Positions 53,396 to 62,283 of a stretch of 64,000 nt of DNA are shown here, piece by piece. Source of the DNA: Acidobacteriaceae bacterium KBS 83 (GTDB taxonomy: Bacteria; Acidobacteriota; Terriglobia; Terriglobales; Acidobacteriaceae). Position 1 is the stretch's first letter. Every line of letters starts with the position of its first letter. The stretch spans positions 511,378-575,377 of the forward strand of contig KB906733.1 of the NCBI GenBank assembly GCA_000381585.1, given 5' to 3'. A model generated the notes under the pieces. That model was not told the DNA's origin. It worked only from the letters and a program-made list of their open reading frames with translations, and made no database searches. Both the position numbers and the translations under genes were made by a program.

Positions 53396-53459
53396 TCTGT
53401 CTCTTCGAGTGGCCTCTGATTCCCGATGGTAGTCCGTGAAACTGTAGGAGATAGGACGC

Positions 53460-53474
53460 TTTACAAAACTTTAC
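53460..53474 (-). promoter_or_regulatory. CpxR box, GTAAA-N5-GTAAA
   Basis: The plus strand reads TTTAC-AAAAC-TTTAC, so the minus strand reads GTAAA-GTTTT-GTAAA, the consensus CpxR site. It lies in the 150-bp divergent region, 65 bp upstream of cpxR and about 70 bp upstream of the cpxP-like start, and could serve both. Confidence 0.7.
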
Positions 53475-53545
53475 GTTGCTTAACCAATCTTTATCGCACC
53501 CATTTGATCGCGATGCTGGAATGGATTTGTAGCAGAGGAGGAGAC

Positions 53546-54031
53546 ATGAGCAAGAAGCGAATCGCGATCTGGTCCTGCGTGGTTGTACTGGTCATTGCGG
53601 CAGGGGTGACGCTTGCCAGAGCGGACGTGCGCGGATGGCATGGATGCGGCGGCCACCGATGGGGCGCCCGCTTCGGGCCCATGGGCTACATCGCGCATGA
53701 GCTGAATCTGAATGAGACGCAGAGACAGCAGATCCAGTCGATGTGGAAGGCGGAAAAGCCGGCCATCTCCGGGCTGGTGCATGAGCTTGCGGCCGAAGGC
53801 AAGGAGATGGATGAAGCGACGGCGAAGGGGAATCTGGACGAAGGCAAGGTGCAGGAGATTGCTTCACGACAGGGAGAGACCATCGCAAAGCTCCTGGTTG
53901 AGAAAGAGCACTTCAAATCGAAGGTTTATGCGACCGTGCTGACGCCCGAGCAGCGCACCAAGGCAGATGAGATGCAATCGCGGTGGCATGATCGGCTGGA
54001 TCACATCGGCGACAAATTGCAGCAGCCGTAA
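53546..54031 (+). CDS. Spy/CpxP-family periplasmic chaperone-like protein
   Basis: 161 aa from the ATG at 53546, preceded by GAGGAGGAG; the frame's earlier ATG at 53426 has no support. A signal peptide (IAIWSCVVVLVIAAGVTLAR) precedes a helical domain with the LTxxQ family motif twice: LNLNETQRQQIQSM and LTPEQRTKADEM. CpxP/Spy proteins bind unfolded periplasmic proteins and, for CpxP, dampen CpxA. It is divergent from cpxRA and followed after 19 bp by a membrane gene that may be coexpressed. Confidence 0.85.
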   Translation: MSKKRIAIWSCVVVLVIAAGVTLARADVRGWHGCGGHRWGARFGPMGYIAHELNLNETQRQQIQSMWKAEKPAISGLVHELAAEGKEMDEATAKGNLDEGKVQEIASRQGETIAKLLVEKEHFKSKVYATVLTPEQRTKADEMQSRWHDRLDHIGDKLQQP

Positions 54032-54050
54032 TGACGCGGAGGATGATGAG

Positions 54051-54809
54051 ATGAAGAGCAATCTGACATTCCTTACCAAGCTGACCGCGGGCGGGCTGGT
54101 TGCTGTAGCGATCGCGCTGTGGACACAGTGGCTGTCGGGCGATCCGGCGTATCCGAAGTTTCCTCCTGGACCGGTGCTGTTCATCGGAGTCGCTGCGATT
54201 GTGGTTTACGGCGCACGCTGGTGGTGGACGCCGCTGATTGGCGCATTGATTTCACTGCTGACGACATCGGGCTGGTTTGCGCGGCTTCCGCAGGAGATGC
54301 TGCGACTGAGCCATCCGGGTGAAGTGGGCAAATTTGCGGCGGGCATTTTCCTGGGAACACTGATGCAGATTGGAGCATTGGTGCTGACGGATATCGCAGG
54401 ACTGGCTGCGACGGTGCAGAACTTCCGGCGCGCGGGAAGCACCGCCGACAGCGCGAAGATGGCGTGCCGGTTCTTCGGCGGGCTCTTTGTCGTGATGGGC
54501 GTGCTGGTGATGGTTGGCGGCGCGCACGTGGACAAATATCACAACTTGATGCATCTGGTGTGAGGTGCTTTAGCTCTGGGCGCGAGCTTTCTGGGAGCGG
54601 CAGTGGCTAAGCGCTTCTGCATCGCGTCCGGCGCGTTCTATCTGATGCTGGCGACGATTGGCAGCCCAGGCATGAACAGAGCGTGGTACTTCGGGCCGAT
54701 GCTGCTGCACACAGGCGACCATATCTTTCACATGGTGCTGGGCTCCCTGTTCCTAGCGATGGGGCTGGTCTCAGGGCGGCGGCTCGCGCATCGGCCGAGC
54801 CACGCGTAG
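54051..54809 (+). pseudogene. Polytopic membrane protein (DUF4383-like C-terminus) split by an in-frame TGA
   Basis: The ATG at 54051 (good GGAGGA ribosome site) opens 170 codons ending TGA at 54561-54563. The same frame continues without another stop to 54809 for 81 more codons. Across the stop the sequence reads HNLMHLV*GALALGASFLGA, then CIASGAFYLMLATIGSPGMN and HTGDHIFHMVLGSLFLAMGL, which is the DUF4383-type membrane fold. Four earlier membrane segments (LVAVAIALW, VLFIGVAAIVVYG, PLIGALISLLT, IFLGTLMQIGALVL) precede it. It is either a recent nonsense mutation or a readthrough or restart case (GTG at 54603). It follows cpxP by 19 bp. Confidence 0.7.
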
Positions 54810-54888
54810 GTGGATGCAGCGCTCCCTCCCGGCCGTTCTAGAGGTGGAGGGTCAGGATTTGTGGTTGCTTCTTCCGGGCTTCGCGGCC

Positions 54889-54911
54889 GCCTCGCGAGGC
54901 CTTCTTTTTTT
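54889..54911 (+). terminator. Rho-independent terminator
   Basis: GCCTCGCGAGGC hairpin followed by TTCTTTTTTT, 80 bp past the end of the split membrane gene. It would end the cpxP transcript and lies 20 bp outside the convergent gene at 54931. Confidence 0.75.
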
Positions 54912-54930
54912 GCGGCCACATGACCGTGTT

Positions 54931-55563
54931 TTATATGTTGAGGCCGGAACGGCGGACCCATTGGCTGCCGCGTTTTTCGAGATAGATCCATTGGCCGTTC
55001 GCGCAGAGGTTGGCGCAGAAGTTGTTCATGTAGACCAGGGCGGCGGTGCGATTGGTGTTGAAGTAGACCTCGCTGAAGTAGGTGACGCCCGGATAACCAG
55101 CCCACTTGGCTTTTAGTTGCGAGCCAGGATCAATGCCAGCAAGGCTGTTCCTGAGCTCTGCGACGTCATCGGCGTCGAGAAGGGCGTAGGGGCGATCGAT
55201 CTTCAAGTCATGCGAGAGCTGGACGCGTTCATAGCGGCGCGTTTGGAAGTCCTGCACAGCCTCGTGAAAAGCTTTGTCGTTATTCGGCGGCGGCTGGAGT
55301 TGTCCTTCCGGCGGGATGGCGGGATTCATATCGTTGATATTGACGGTGGTGGCTGCGATGGCAAGACGCGGTGCCTGATCCGGCGACATACTGTCGAAAG
55401 GGACGCCGGGCATGAGGAGCGAGTAGATGGCATAGGAATCGGCCGCGCGATCGACCTTTATCGATACCGGTTTCGTGTTCTGCTGGGCCGGCTGAGCGAT
55501 AGCACAGACGGGCAGAAGGGCGAGTGCGGCGATCGCGAGTTGAAAGATACATGTGCCTCTCAT
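54931..55563 (-). CDS. Secreted hypothetical protein
   Basis: 210 aa with a signal peptide (LAIAALALLPVCAIAQPAQQ). The mature part has DSYAIYSLLMPGVPFDSM, FQTRRYERVQLSHDLKIDRP and a C-terminal TRTAALVYMNNFCANLCANG pattern with two cysteines. The closing WIYLEKRGSQWVRRSGLNI has the look of an uncharacterised acidobacterial secreted family. There is no functional clue. Separated from the nucleoside hydrolase upstream by ~175 bp that contain an inverted repeat. Confidence 0.6.
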   Translation of the reverse strand: MRGTCIFQLAIAALALLPVCAIAQPAQQNTKPVSIKVDRAADSYAIYSLLMPGVPFDSMSPDQAPRLAIAATTVNINDMNPAIPPEGQLQPPPNNDKAFHEAVQDFQTRRYERVQLSHDLKIDRPYALLDADDVAELRNSLAGIDPGSQLKAKWAGYPGVTYFSEVYFNTNRTAALVYMNNFCANLCANGQWIYLEKRGSQWVRRSGLNI

Positions 55564-55669
55564 GTTTCGCTCCGGTGCGATTGGCTTCCTCGATCCAAGA
55601 AGTGCTTCGGAGAGCAGACGCGCGTCTCAGGGCGAGCGCTCACGCACGCTAACAGAGTAATTTAGAGCG

Positions 55670-55735
55670 TTTTCGGTAATAGGTGTGGGAAACCCGCGCC
55701 GAGTGAATCTCCGCCGGACACAGTATTACCGAAAA
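55670..55735. repeat. 12-bp inverted repeat bounding 42 bp
   Basis: TTTTCGGTAATA at 55670-55681 and TATTACCGAAAA at 55724-55735 are perfect reverse complements, and inside them are further partial matches (AGGTGTG and CACAGTA). The structure sits 3 bp after the nucleoside hydrolase stop. It could be a miniature element or a long transcript-end hairpin. Confidence 0.6.
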
Positions 55736-55738
55736 TAC

Positions 55739-56680
55739 TTAATGCGCCGACAGACGGGGCAGCAGCAGGTGGAAGAATGCATCGCCATTTCCCTTGAGGC
55801 ATGCGTGGGCGTTGACCTGGCCCTCCACCACACGGGTGAAGCCGTTGTCCTCGACCTGGAGGCGGAGCGGCGTCGTGGGACAGATATCCGGGCGCAGGGC
55901 ATAGGTGACGGCCATCGCGTCAAAGAGTGTGGGCACGTGCTGATGGGTGGCGAGCTGCCATTCGGTAGTGAGGGCGAGGAGTGCGTCCGTCGCGGGCGTG
56001 CTACGGGCGGCAACCTGGGCGAGTTTGCTGTCGTCCAGCTTCCACTGTGTGGAATCGAGGGGCATCATGAAGATCGGCACTCCAGAGGCGAGGAGTTTGC
56101 GCGCGGCGGCCGGATCCATGGCGATGTTGTACTCGGGCTGGGGCGCAGGCGGTGGGATTGCGCGTGGATTCCCGTAGCCGCAATGGATGGAGCCGCCCAT
56201 CAGCACCACGCGACTGAAGAGACGAAAGCCCGAGGGGTCGCGATCGATGGCAGCGGCTACGTTGGTGAGCGGACCGATGGCGATGAGAGTGATCTGATGC
56301 GGATAGCGGCGCGCCTGGGCGAGCAGGAAGTCGACTGCGCTGCCGCGAGCGGGTGCTGGACCTGCGGCGGCCCATGCGCGCTGGGAGAAGTTCGACTTGC
56401 TGTGCGTGGGTACGCCCGGCAGGACAGGAATCTTGTTTGCGCCGTCGGTCATCAGCAGACGGGCAGCGAGCCGCGCACGCAGCGCCGTGTCGCCCCATGC
56501 CGTGGTTACGCCGAGGATTTCGAATTCCGGGCTGTGCAGCGCGAGCGTGAGAGCGTAGGCATCGTCGATGTCGTCGCCGATGTCGGTGTCCAGTATGGCC
56601 TTCTGGCGTTCAGCCGCGGCGGATATCGCTGTGAGAAGGAGTACGAGCCACAACGAGAGCGACGGACGAATTTTGAGCAA
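55739..56680 (-). CDS. Secreted inosine/uridine-preferring nucleoside hydrolase
   Basis: 313 aa. Signal peptide (LSLWLVLLLTAISAAAERQ) then the calcium-binding motif DTDIGDDIDDAYAL at the N-terminus of the mature enzyme, IAIGPLTNVAAA and VVLMGGSIHCGYGNP with the catalytic pocket, and TLFDAMAVTYAL with the distal metal-binding Asp. It hydrolyses N-glycosidic bonds of ribonucleosides. With an export signal, it probably scavenges extracellular nucleosides. Confidence 0.88.
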   Translation of the reverse strand: MLKIRPSLSLWLVLLLTAISAAAERQKAILDTDIGDDIDDAYALTLALHSPEFEILGVTTAWGDTALRARLAARLLMTDGANKIPVLPGVPTHSKSNFSQRAWAAAGPAPARGSAVDFLLAQARRYPHQITLIAIGPLTNVAAAIDRDPSGFRLFSRVVLMGGSIHCGYGNPRAIPPPAPQPEYNIAMDPAAARKLLASGVPIFMMPLDSTQWKLDDSKLAQVAARSTPATDALLALTTEWQLATHQHVPTLFDAMAVTYALRPDICPTTPLRLQVEDNGFTRVVEGQVNAHACLKGNGDAFFHLLLPRLSAH

Positions 56681-56812
56681 GGGCTACTCCGAGCTTGGCG
56701 TGGGTGGAGTTGATTCTAGCGTCTCTCGATTTTGCGTTCGACGTATCCATCGGTAGATGGATGGCAGGGTCCAACTGCATCGCGTATTCTTCTACGCCAG
56801 GACCCGATATCT

Positions 56813-58684
56813 GTGTCGAAATCATCTCATTCTCTTCTTCCGTATGCGCTCGTGGTTTTGCTGAGCGCGTCGCCGATTTGCATTCGCGCGCAGGCTCCGG
56901 CGGCCCTGCCGCCGCAAGGACCACAGCAGGGGACGAGCGGCGGCGTGAATACAGGCGGAACGTTTGCGCCGGTGCTGGACGCGCAGAAGCGGCCGATCAC
57001 GGCAGGCGGCTTCGTCGATCAGGGCGCGCCGATTTTTATGGATATTGCTGAGAAGGCCGGGTTGTCGAGGTGGTCGCATCGCGACGGGACCAAGGAGAAG
57101 CAGTTCATCCTGGACACACCGGGCTCGGGCGTGGGGCTGATCGATTACGACAACGACGGCTGGCTGGACATCTACCTGGTGAACGCGTCGACGTACGAAG
57201 CGTTCTCCGGGAAGGCGGAGGCGCCACACGCCGCGCTCTTTCATAACAATCACGACGGCACCTTTACGGATGTTGCGGCGAAGGCGGGCGTCACCAACGA
57301 CCGATGGGGCTTCGGCGTGGCCATTGCAGACTATGACAATGATGGCTGGCCCGACATGTACGTGACGAGCATGGGTGGCAACCGGCTGTACCACAACAAC
57401 CACGACGGCACCTTTACCGATGTTGCGGAAAAGGCCGGCGTGGTGCTGGGCGGCTGGTCAACAGGCGCTACGTGGGGTGACTACGATGGGGACGGCCGAG
57501 TGGATCTGTTCGTGCCAGGTTACGTGCACTTTGAGAACAATCAGCCACCCACGCCGAGCTCCGGAGCCGCGACCCTGGCGAAGAACTTCTGCCAATTCCG
57601 CGGCGCGCCAGTGATGTGCGGGCCGCGCGGCCTAGAAGGAGAGCGTGATCATCTCTTCCACAACAATGGCAACGGAACGTTTACTGATGTGAGCGAGAAG
57701 GCCGGCGTGGCGGACAAATCCGGGTACTACGGGCTATCGAGCGTCTTTATTGATCTGAACAACGATGGCAAGCTTGATCTGGTGGTGGCAGATGACTCAA
57801 CGCCGAACTATGTGTATCTGAACAAGGGCGACGGCACGTTTGAAGACGCGAGTTATGCCTCAGGTTATGCCCTGAATGAGAATGGTCGCGAAACGGCATC
57901 GATGGGGATTGCGCTGGGCGATTACCAGAACAATGGGCGCATCGATCTGTTCAATACCACGTTCTCCGATGACTACGACGTGCTTTACCACAACGATGGT
58001 GATGCGAACTTCACGGACGTGAGCTACGAGGCCGGCGTGGCGGAGCCGACTGTACCGTTCCTCGGCTGGGGCGATGCATTCCTGGATTACGACAACGACG
58101 GATGGAAGGACCTCTTTCTCTCAAACGGCCACGTGTATCCAGCGGTGGACAAAAATGACTGGGGAACGACATTCGCCGAGCGGCCGCTGCTGTTTCGCAA
58201 TCTTCAGGGAAAGCGGTTTGAACTACAGCCGGCGGTGACGGGCACGGGGCTGGCTGTGGTGCGGCCCGGGCGCGGGGCTGCGGCGGGCGACCTGTTCAAT
58301 GACGGAAAGCTGGACGTGGTGATCAACAACATCGATTCACCTCCTACGCTGCTGCGCAATGTGAACCCCGACCATCATCACTGGGTGGGATTGAAGCTGG
58401 TCGGAGGAGCGAAGGGGCCTCGCGATGCGGTGGGCGCCACGGTCTATCTGACCGCGGGCGGGTTGAAGCAGCGAGGCGATGTGTACAGCGGCGGCAGCTA
58501 TGCTTCGTCAAGCGACCAGCGGGTGCACTTCGGGATCGGCGACGCGAGCAAGGTGGACGCGGTCGAGGTCCACTGGCCGGACGGAACAGTGGAGAAGGTG
58601 CAACTGCCGGGAATAGACCGGATCTTCACCGTTGAAGAGGGCAAGGGCGTGACGGGGCACGCGCCTACCGCCAAGATCAAATAA
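56813..58684 (+). CDS. Secreted CRTAC1-family FG-GAP / ASPIC-UnbV protein
   Basis: 623 aa if translation begins at GTG 56813 (AGGA upstream, then the signal peptide LLPYALVVLLSASPICIRAQ); the open frame runs 27 codons further to an ATG at 56732 which lacks signal-peptide character. Integrin-like FG-GAP repeats carry calcium loops DYDNDGWLDIY, DYDNDGWPDMY, DYDGDGRVDLF, DLNNDGKLDLV and DYDNDGWKDLF. The C-terminal ASPIC/UnbV region is GPRDAVGATVYLTAGG, SSDQRVHFGIGDASKVDAVE and VHWPDGTVEKV. Abundant in acidobacteria; probably a surface binding protein. Confidence 0.85.
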   Translation: MSKSSHSLLPYALVVLLSASPICIRAQAPAALPPQGPQQGTSGGVNTGGTFAPVLDAQKRPITAGGFVDQGAPIFMDIAEKAGLSRWSHRDGTKEKQFILDTPGSGVGLIDYDNDGWLDIYLVNASTYEAFSGKAEAPHAALFHNNHDGTFTDVAAKAGVTNDRWGFGVAIADYDNDGWPDMYVTSMGGNRLYHNNHDGTFTDVAEKAGVVLGGWSTGATWGDYDGDGRVDLFVPGYVHFENNQPPTPSSGAATLAKNFCQFRGAPVMCGPRGLEGERDHLFHNNGNGTFTDVSEKAGVADKSGYYGLSSVFIDLNNDGKLDLVVADDSTPNYVYLNKGDGTFEDASYASGYALNENGRETASMGIALGDYQNNGRIDLFNTTFSDDYDVLYHNDGDANFTDVSYEAGVAEPTVPFLGWGDAFLDYDNDGWKDLFLSNGHVYPAVDKNDWGTTFAERPLLFRNLQGKRFELQPAVTGTGLAVVRPGRGAAAGDLFNDGKLDVVINNIDSPPTLLRNVNPDHHHWVGLKLVGGAKGPRDAVGATVYLTAGGLKQRGDVYSGGSYASSSDQRVHFGIGDASKVDAVEVHWPDGTVEKVQLPGIDRIFTVEEGKGVTGHAPTAKIK

Positions 58685-58691
58685 AAGTCTA

Positions 58692-58853
58692 TTAATTAGT
58701 GGGGGGTGCCTGGCTTGCCGGTACATAGTGAGCGGTGGCATGCCGCTGCATGTTGCGGCTGTGTACCTCGACGACACCGGCGAAGAGAACGGCAAAGAGA
58801 GCGACGAACAAAAGGGCGAAGGCAAGAAGGTGTTTGCGGGAGAGGTCGCGCAT
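58692..58853 (-). CDS. Small single-pass membrane protein (53 aa)
   Basis: The ATG at 58853 opens 53 codons ending TAA at 58692-58694. Basic N-terminus MRDLSRKH, then LLAFALLFVALFAVLFAGVV and a 25-residue tail. Basic-in, hydrophobic, then polar: a plausible N-in single-pass membrane peptide. It lies 65 bp downstream of the LacI-family gene on the same strand. No strong ribosome site is visible, so translation is uncertain. Confidence 0.5.
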   Translation of the reverse strand: MRDLSRKHLLAFALLFVALFAVLFAGVVEVHSRNMQRHATAHYVPASQAPPTN

Positions 58854-58918
58854 AAGTGCCAGCCATGCTCTACCGCGAGCGAGACGATCGTCAAGTGACT
58901 TCTGTCGCAGCCGAGGTG

Positions 58919-59977
58919 CTACTTATGCAACGGCCGGTCCCCGGCTCCTTTGAGCAGGGTTATCCCTGTTTGTTTGGAGGACACAGGTGCGGTAGAGTTT
59001 CGCACAATGAGTTCGGGACGGATTTTGTACTCGACCGCGGGGGTGTTGGCTTCCCGCTTTCCCGAACGATGGAGCGCCTGAAAGGCGCGGTCGGCGATGG
59101 CGGCGCGTGACAGACGCACGGTGGTGAGTGCCGGGTGCAGGAAGGCGCTGATCTCGATGTCGTCGAAGCCGACAACGGAGACATCCTCGGGCACGCGCAA
59201 GTTATGGCGATGCAGTGCGCCAATGGCACCGATGGCGGTTAGGTCGTTTGACGCAATGACCGCGGTGGGGAGTTCTTCCAGGGCGAGGAGCCGCTCCATG
59301 GCGGCGCGTCCGCCGTCGATGCGGTGATTGCCAATTTCAATCAGGGACTTGTCGCTGGCGAGACCCTTGCGTTTGAGTGAGGAGAGCAGCGCCTGGCGGC
59401 GGGTGCGCGCGGAGGCGAGTTCCATTGGGCCGCTGATGAAGGCGATGCGGGTGTGGCCGAGCGACGTGATGTGTTCGACGGCATCGTCGACGCCGGCAGT
59501 GTAGTCGATCAGGATGTTGCTGATGCCATTGGAAGGATCGCCGGTGTCGAGGAACACCATCGGGATCTGCCCGCGGTGAAAGCGGTCGATCAGGTGGGAG
59601 CCCATCTCGGAGGTCATGACGGCGACGCCATCGACCTTGCGCTCGAGCATTCGCTGCACGCAGATTTCGGTGCGCTCCGGGCTGTAGCCGGTATTGGCTA
59701 CGATGACTTCGTAGCCATTGCGCACCGCTAAGTCTTCAAATGATTTGACCAGCTCGGGGAAGAAGGGGTTGGTGATGTCCGAGATGATGAGGCCGTAAAT
59801 GCGGCTCCGGCCTGAACCGAGTGCTCGGGCATTGGTGTTGGGGTAATAGCCGAGCGCTTCGATGGCACGGCGCACCCGCTCCGCGGTCTTGGGCGCCACC
59901 TTGTTGGAGCCGTTGATGGTACGGGATACCGTGGCGGTGGAGACGCGTGCCCGATCGGCGACTGCCTGGATGTTCAT
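58919..59977 (-). CDS. LacI/GalR-family transcriptional regulator
   Basis: 352 aa from the ATG at 59977 (MNIQAVADRARVSTATVSRT), which exactly fits the family N-terminus; the frame extends upstream but that part is not conserved. The helix-turn-helix is followed by the hinge (YYPNTNARALGSGRSRIYGL) and the periplasmic-binding-fold sensor (IISDITNPFFPELVKSFEDL, VVGFDDIEISAFLHPALTTV). It is divergent from the galT-galK genes with a palindrome in between, so it is the likely local repressor responding to galactose or a derivative. Confidence 0.88.
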   Translation of the reverse strand: MNIQAVADRARVSTATVSRTINGSNKVAPKTAERVRRAIEALGYYPNTNARALGSGRSRIYGLIISDITNPFFPELVKSFEDLAVRNGYEVIVANTGYSPERTEICVQRMLERKVDGVAVMTSEMGSHLIDRFHRGQIPMVFLDTGDPSNGISNILIDYTAGVDDAVEHITSLGHTRIAFISGPMELASARTRRQALLSSLKRKGLASDKSLIEIGNHRIDGGRAAMERLLALEELPTAVIASNDLTAIGAIGALHRHNLRVPEDVSVVGFDDIEISAFLHPALTTVRLSRAAIADRAFQALHRSGKREANTPAVEYKIRPELIVRNSTAPVSSKQTGITLLKGAGDRPLHK

Positions 59978-60212
59978 TTGCCCCCGAGCGGGATCCGTCG
60001 CGCTGGAAGGCCGGATCACCCGCGATTGACGCTTTTCACAAATACAGTGTTTGGCCGGCAATCGCGAGCTGCAGCGTTTTCTTGACGGAAAGCTGCGTCA
60101 AGAATTCGTCCCGGTGGCTACACCACTTGTGAAAACGATTTAGACAGAGGATAACCCGGCGGGCAAGATTCGAGTTATTGTGAACCTTCGGAAGAAGTTG
60201 TGTGCCTGGGGG

Positions 60213-60228
60213 TTGTAATCGGTTACAA
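60213..60228. promoter_or_regulatory. LacI-type operator TTGTAATCGGTTACAA
   Basis: Near-perfect palindrome (TTGTAA-yCGr-TTACAA) with the central CG of LacI/GalR-type operators, 37 bp upstream of the galT start. Binding by the divergent regulator would repress the gal operon and possibly its own gene. Confidence 0.7.
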
Positions 60229-60265
60229 TCCTCACGGCGATTAACGTACCCGGGGTCAGGTCGTC

Positions 60266-61300
60266 ATGACATCGCAGCGTAATGCGTTTCCGCACCGCCG
60301 CTACAATCCTTTGCGTGGCGACTGGGTATTAGTCTCGCCGCATCGGACACAACGTCCGTGGCAGGGAGAGACAGGGAAGACCGAGGCTGCGGCTCCGGTC
60401 CACTACGACCCCAAATGCTATCTTTGCCCGGGTAATGAACGCGTCGGCGGTCACCGGAACCCCGATTACACATCAGTCTTTGCCTTCAATAACGACTACG
60501 CGGCGCTGCTGCCGGACGCGCCGGCGCCCGAGGCAAGCGCATCGCCTTTGCTCCGCGCTGAACAGGACCGCGGAATCTGCAAGGTGCTCTGTTTCCATCC
60601 GGACCACAGCCTGACGCTGGCGCGCATGACGGTTGCGGAGATTGAGACCGTCGTGGAGGCGTGGACGGCTCAATATGTTGAGCTTTCCGCTCAACCGTTC
60701 GTCCAGCACGTACAGATTTTTGAGAACCGCGGCGCAATGATGGGGGCGAGCAACCCGCATCCGCATTGCCAGATATGGGCGACGGAGCATGTGCCGGATG
60801 AGCCCGCAGCAGAGCGCGTGAACCTGAAATTATGGCGGGAGGGTCATAGTCGGGGCATGCTGGCTGACTATGTGGCGCTCGAAGTGGAGCAGCAAGAGCG
60901 CATCGTCTGCCAGAACGATGGATTTGTCGCCGTGGTGCCGTATTGGGCAGTGTGGCCGTTTGAGACGCTGGTGCTGGCACGGGAACCATTGCGGGAGCTG
61001 CCGCAGTTCAGCGCCGCACAACGGCGGGCGTTGGCCGATATTCTCAGTCAATTGACCATCCGCTACGACAATCTTTTCCAGACGAGCTTTCCGTACACCA
61101 TGGGGTTCCACCAGGGACCGGGGCCGGAAGAGCACTTTCATGCGCATTTTTATCCGCCGCTGCTTCGATCGGCGACGGTCAAGAAGTTCATGGTGGGCTT
61201 CGAGATGCTGGGCATGCCACAACGCGACATTCTGCCGGAGGACGCTGCGGCGCGGCTGCGGGAAGTGCCATCGACGCACTACCTGGGGAGCAGGTCTTGA
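60266..61300 (+). CDS. galT: Galactose-1-phosphate uridylyltransferase
   Basis: 344 aa. Zinc/iron ligand region CYLCPGN near the N-terminus and the catalytic His triad in ASNPHPHCQIWA (family HPH), with GFHQGPGPEEHFHAHFYPP near the C-terminus. Exchanges UMP between UDP-glucose and galactose-1-phosphate in the Leloir pathway. First gene of the gal operon, behind a LacI-type operator. Its TGA overlaps the ATG of the next gene. The expected galE is not in this window. Confidence 0.95.
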   Translation: MTSQRNAFPHRRYNPLRGDWVLVSPHRTQRPWQGETGKTEAAAPVHYDPKCYLCPGNERVGGHRNPDYTSVFAFNNDYAALLPDAPAPEASASPLLRAEQDRGICKVLCFHPDHSLTLARMTVAEIETVVEAWTAQYVELSAQPFVQHVQIFENRGAMMGASNPHPHCQIWATEHVPDEPAAERVNLKLWREGHSRGMLADYVALEVEQQERIVCQNDGFVAVVPYWAVWPFETLVLAREPLRELPQFSAAQRRALADILSQLTIRYDNLFQTSFPYTMGFHQGPGPEEHFHAHFYPPLLRSATVKKFMVGFEMLGMPQRDILPEDAAARLREVPSTHYLGSRS

Positions 61301-62283
61301 TGAACAGAGCCAGAGCGACAGCGGAGGAGATGGAGACGCCGCGGAGCCCAACTGCGCGCGTTCTTGAAAGCGCTAACATCCGCGTGGAGGTAGTGCCGCA
61401 GCTGGGCGGGAAGTTCATCTCCCTGCGCAGCAAACGTACGTCGACCGAATGGCTGCTACCTCCACTGAGGCCGTATGCCACTGCCAAAACAGGCGGTGGC
61501 TTCGATGAGTGGGACGGGGGTGGGTTTGACGAATGCCTGCCCACAGTGGTGCCGACGGAGACTGCTCCGGACCATGGAGAGGTCTGGCGGCACGTATGGC
61601 GCGAAGAGCCGACGGTAGGTGCATTGATGTTGCGGACGACGGCTCTCGGCGACGCGTTGACATTCGAGCGCCGGGCGTATGTGGATGGAGCGAGCCTCGT
61701 CCTGGATTACTCAGTCAGGAATCGGAGCAATGCGCCGCAGCGCTTGCTGTATTGCGCACATCCTCTGCTTCGTGTGCAGGAGGGGGACCGGATTCTGCTT
61801 CCCCCTGAGGTACGCCAGGTGAAGATTGAGGGCTCGGCAGGAGACAAGCTGGGACGGCGTGGCGACCGCGTTGGATGGCCAATGCCAAAGGCGGGTGTGG
61901 ATCTGAGCGTGGTCGGGCCGCCGGATGGAAGGCAGGCAGACAAGATCTTTGCCGGGCCTCTTACGGAGGGATGGTGCGCGCTTGTGCGTCCATCACTCGA
62001 CGAGGGAATCGAACTCGCATTCAGCAGCGAGGACCTTCCATACCTGGGTGTCTGGATGTGCCGGGCTGCGTGGCCGGAATCTGGCACGGCGAAACAATAC
62101 ACAGTCGCTTTCGAACCGACGGGCGCGCCGCATGACAGTCTGGCGGATGCCGAGCGCGATGGCAGCGCCTGGCGGCTCGCGCCCGGAGAGGGACGCGCAT
62201 GGACGCTTCGCTTCCGGATCGGCTCGTGTGCCGAAATCGAAGCAAGGTATCCGCAGCCGGGGAGGGCTCATGATCGCGCTTGA
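61300..62283 (+). CDS. Galactose mutarotase (aldose 1-epimerase)-like protein
   Basis: 327 aa from the ATG at 61300. Galactose mutarotase fold with VEVVPQLGGKFISLRS, TGGGFDEWDGGGFDECLPTV, FERRAYVDGASLVLDYSVRN and LPYLGVWMCRAAWPESGTAK. Mutarotases interconvert the anomers of galactose and feed galK. The pair of His residues typical of canonical GalM is only partly evident (AHPLLRV), so its catalytic status is not sure. It overlaps galT by 1 bp and galK by 14 bp, which gives strong operon evidence. Confidence 0.75.
   Translation: MNRARATAEEMETPRSPTARVLESANIRVEVVPQLGGKFISLRSKRTSTEWLLPPLRPYATAKTGGGFDEWDGGGFDECLPTVVPTETAPDHGEVWRHVWREEPTVGALMLRTTALGDALTFERRAYVDGASLVLDYSVRNRSNAPQRLLYCAHPLLRVQEGDRILLPPEVRQVKIEGSAGDKLGRRGDRVGWPMPKAGVDLSVVGPPDGRQADKIFAGPLTEGWCALVRPSLDEGIELAFSSEDLPYLGVWMCRAAWPESGTAKQYTVAFEPTGAPHDSLADAERDGSAWRLAPGEGRAWTLRFRIGSCAEIEARYPQPGRAHDRA

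Noticed and set aside
55685-56713. Plus-strand open frame of 342 codons
   Set aside because: Antisense to the nucleoside hydrolase, which has intact DTDIGDDIDD and other motifs.
61925-62269. Upstream extension of the galK frame
   Set aside because: It overlaps the mutarotase-like gene and has no conserved residues; the GHMP kinase start at 62270 has a ribosome site.
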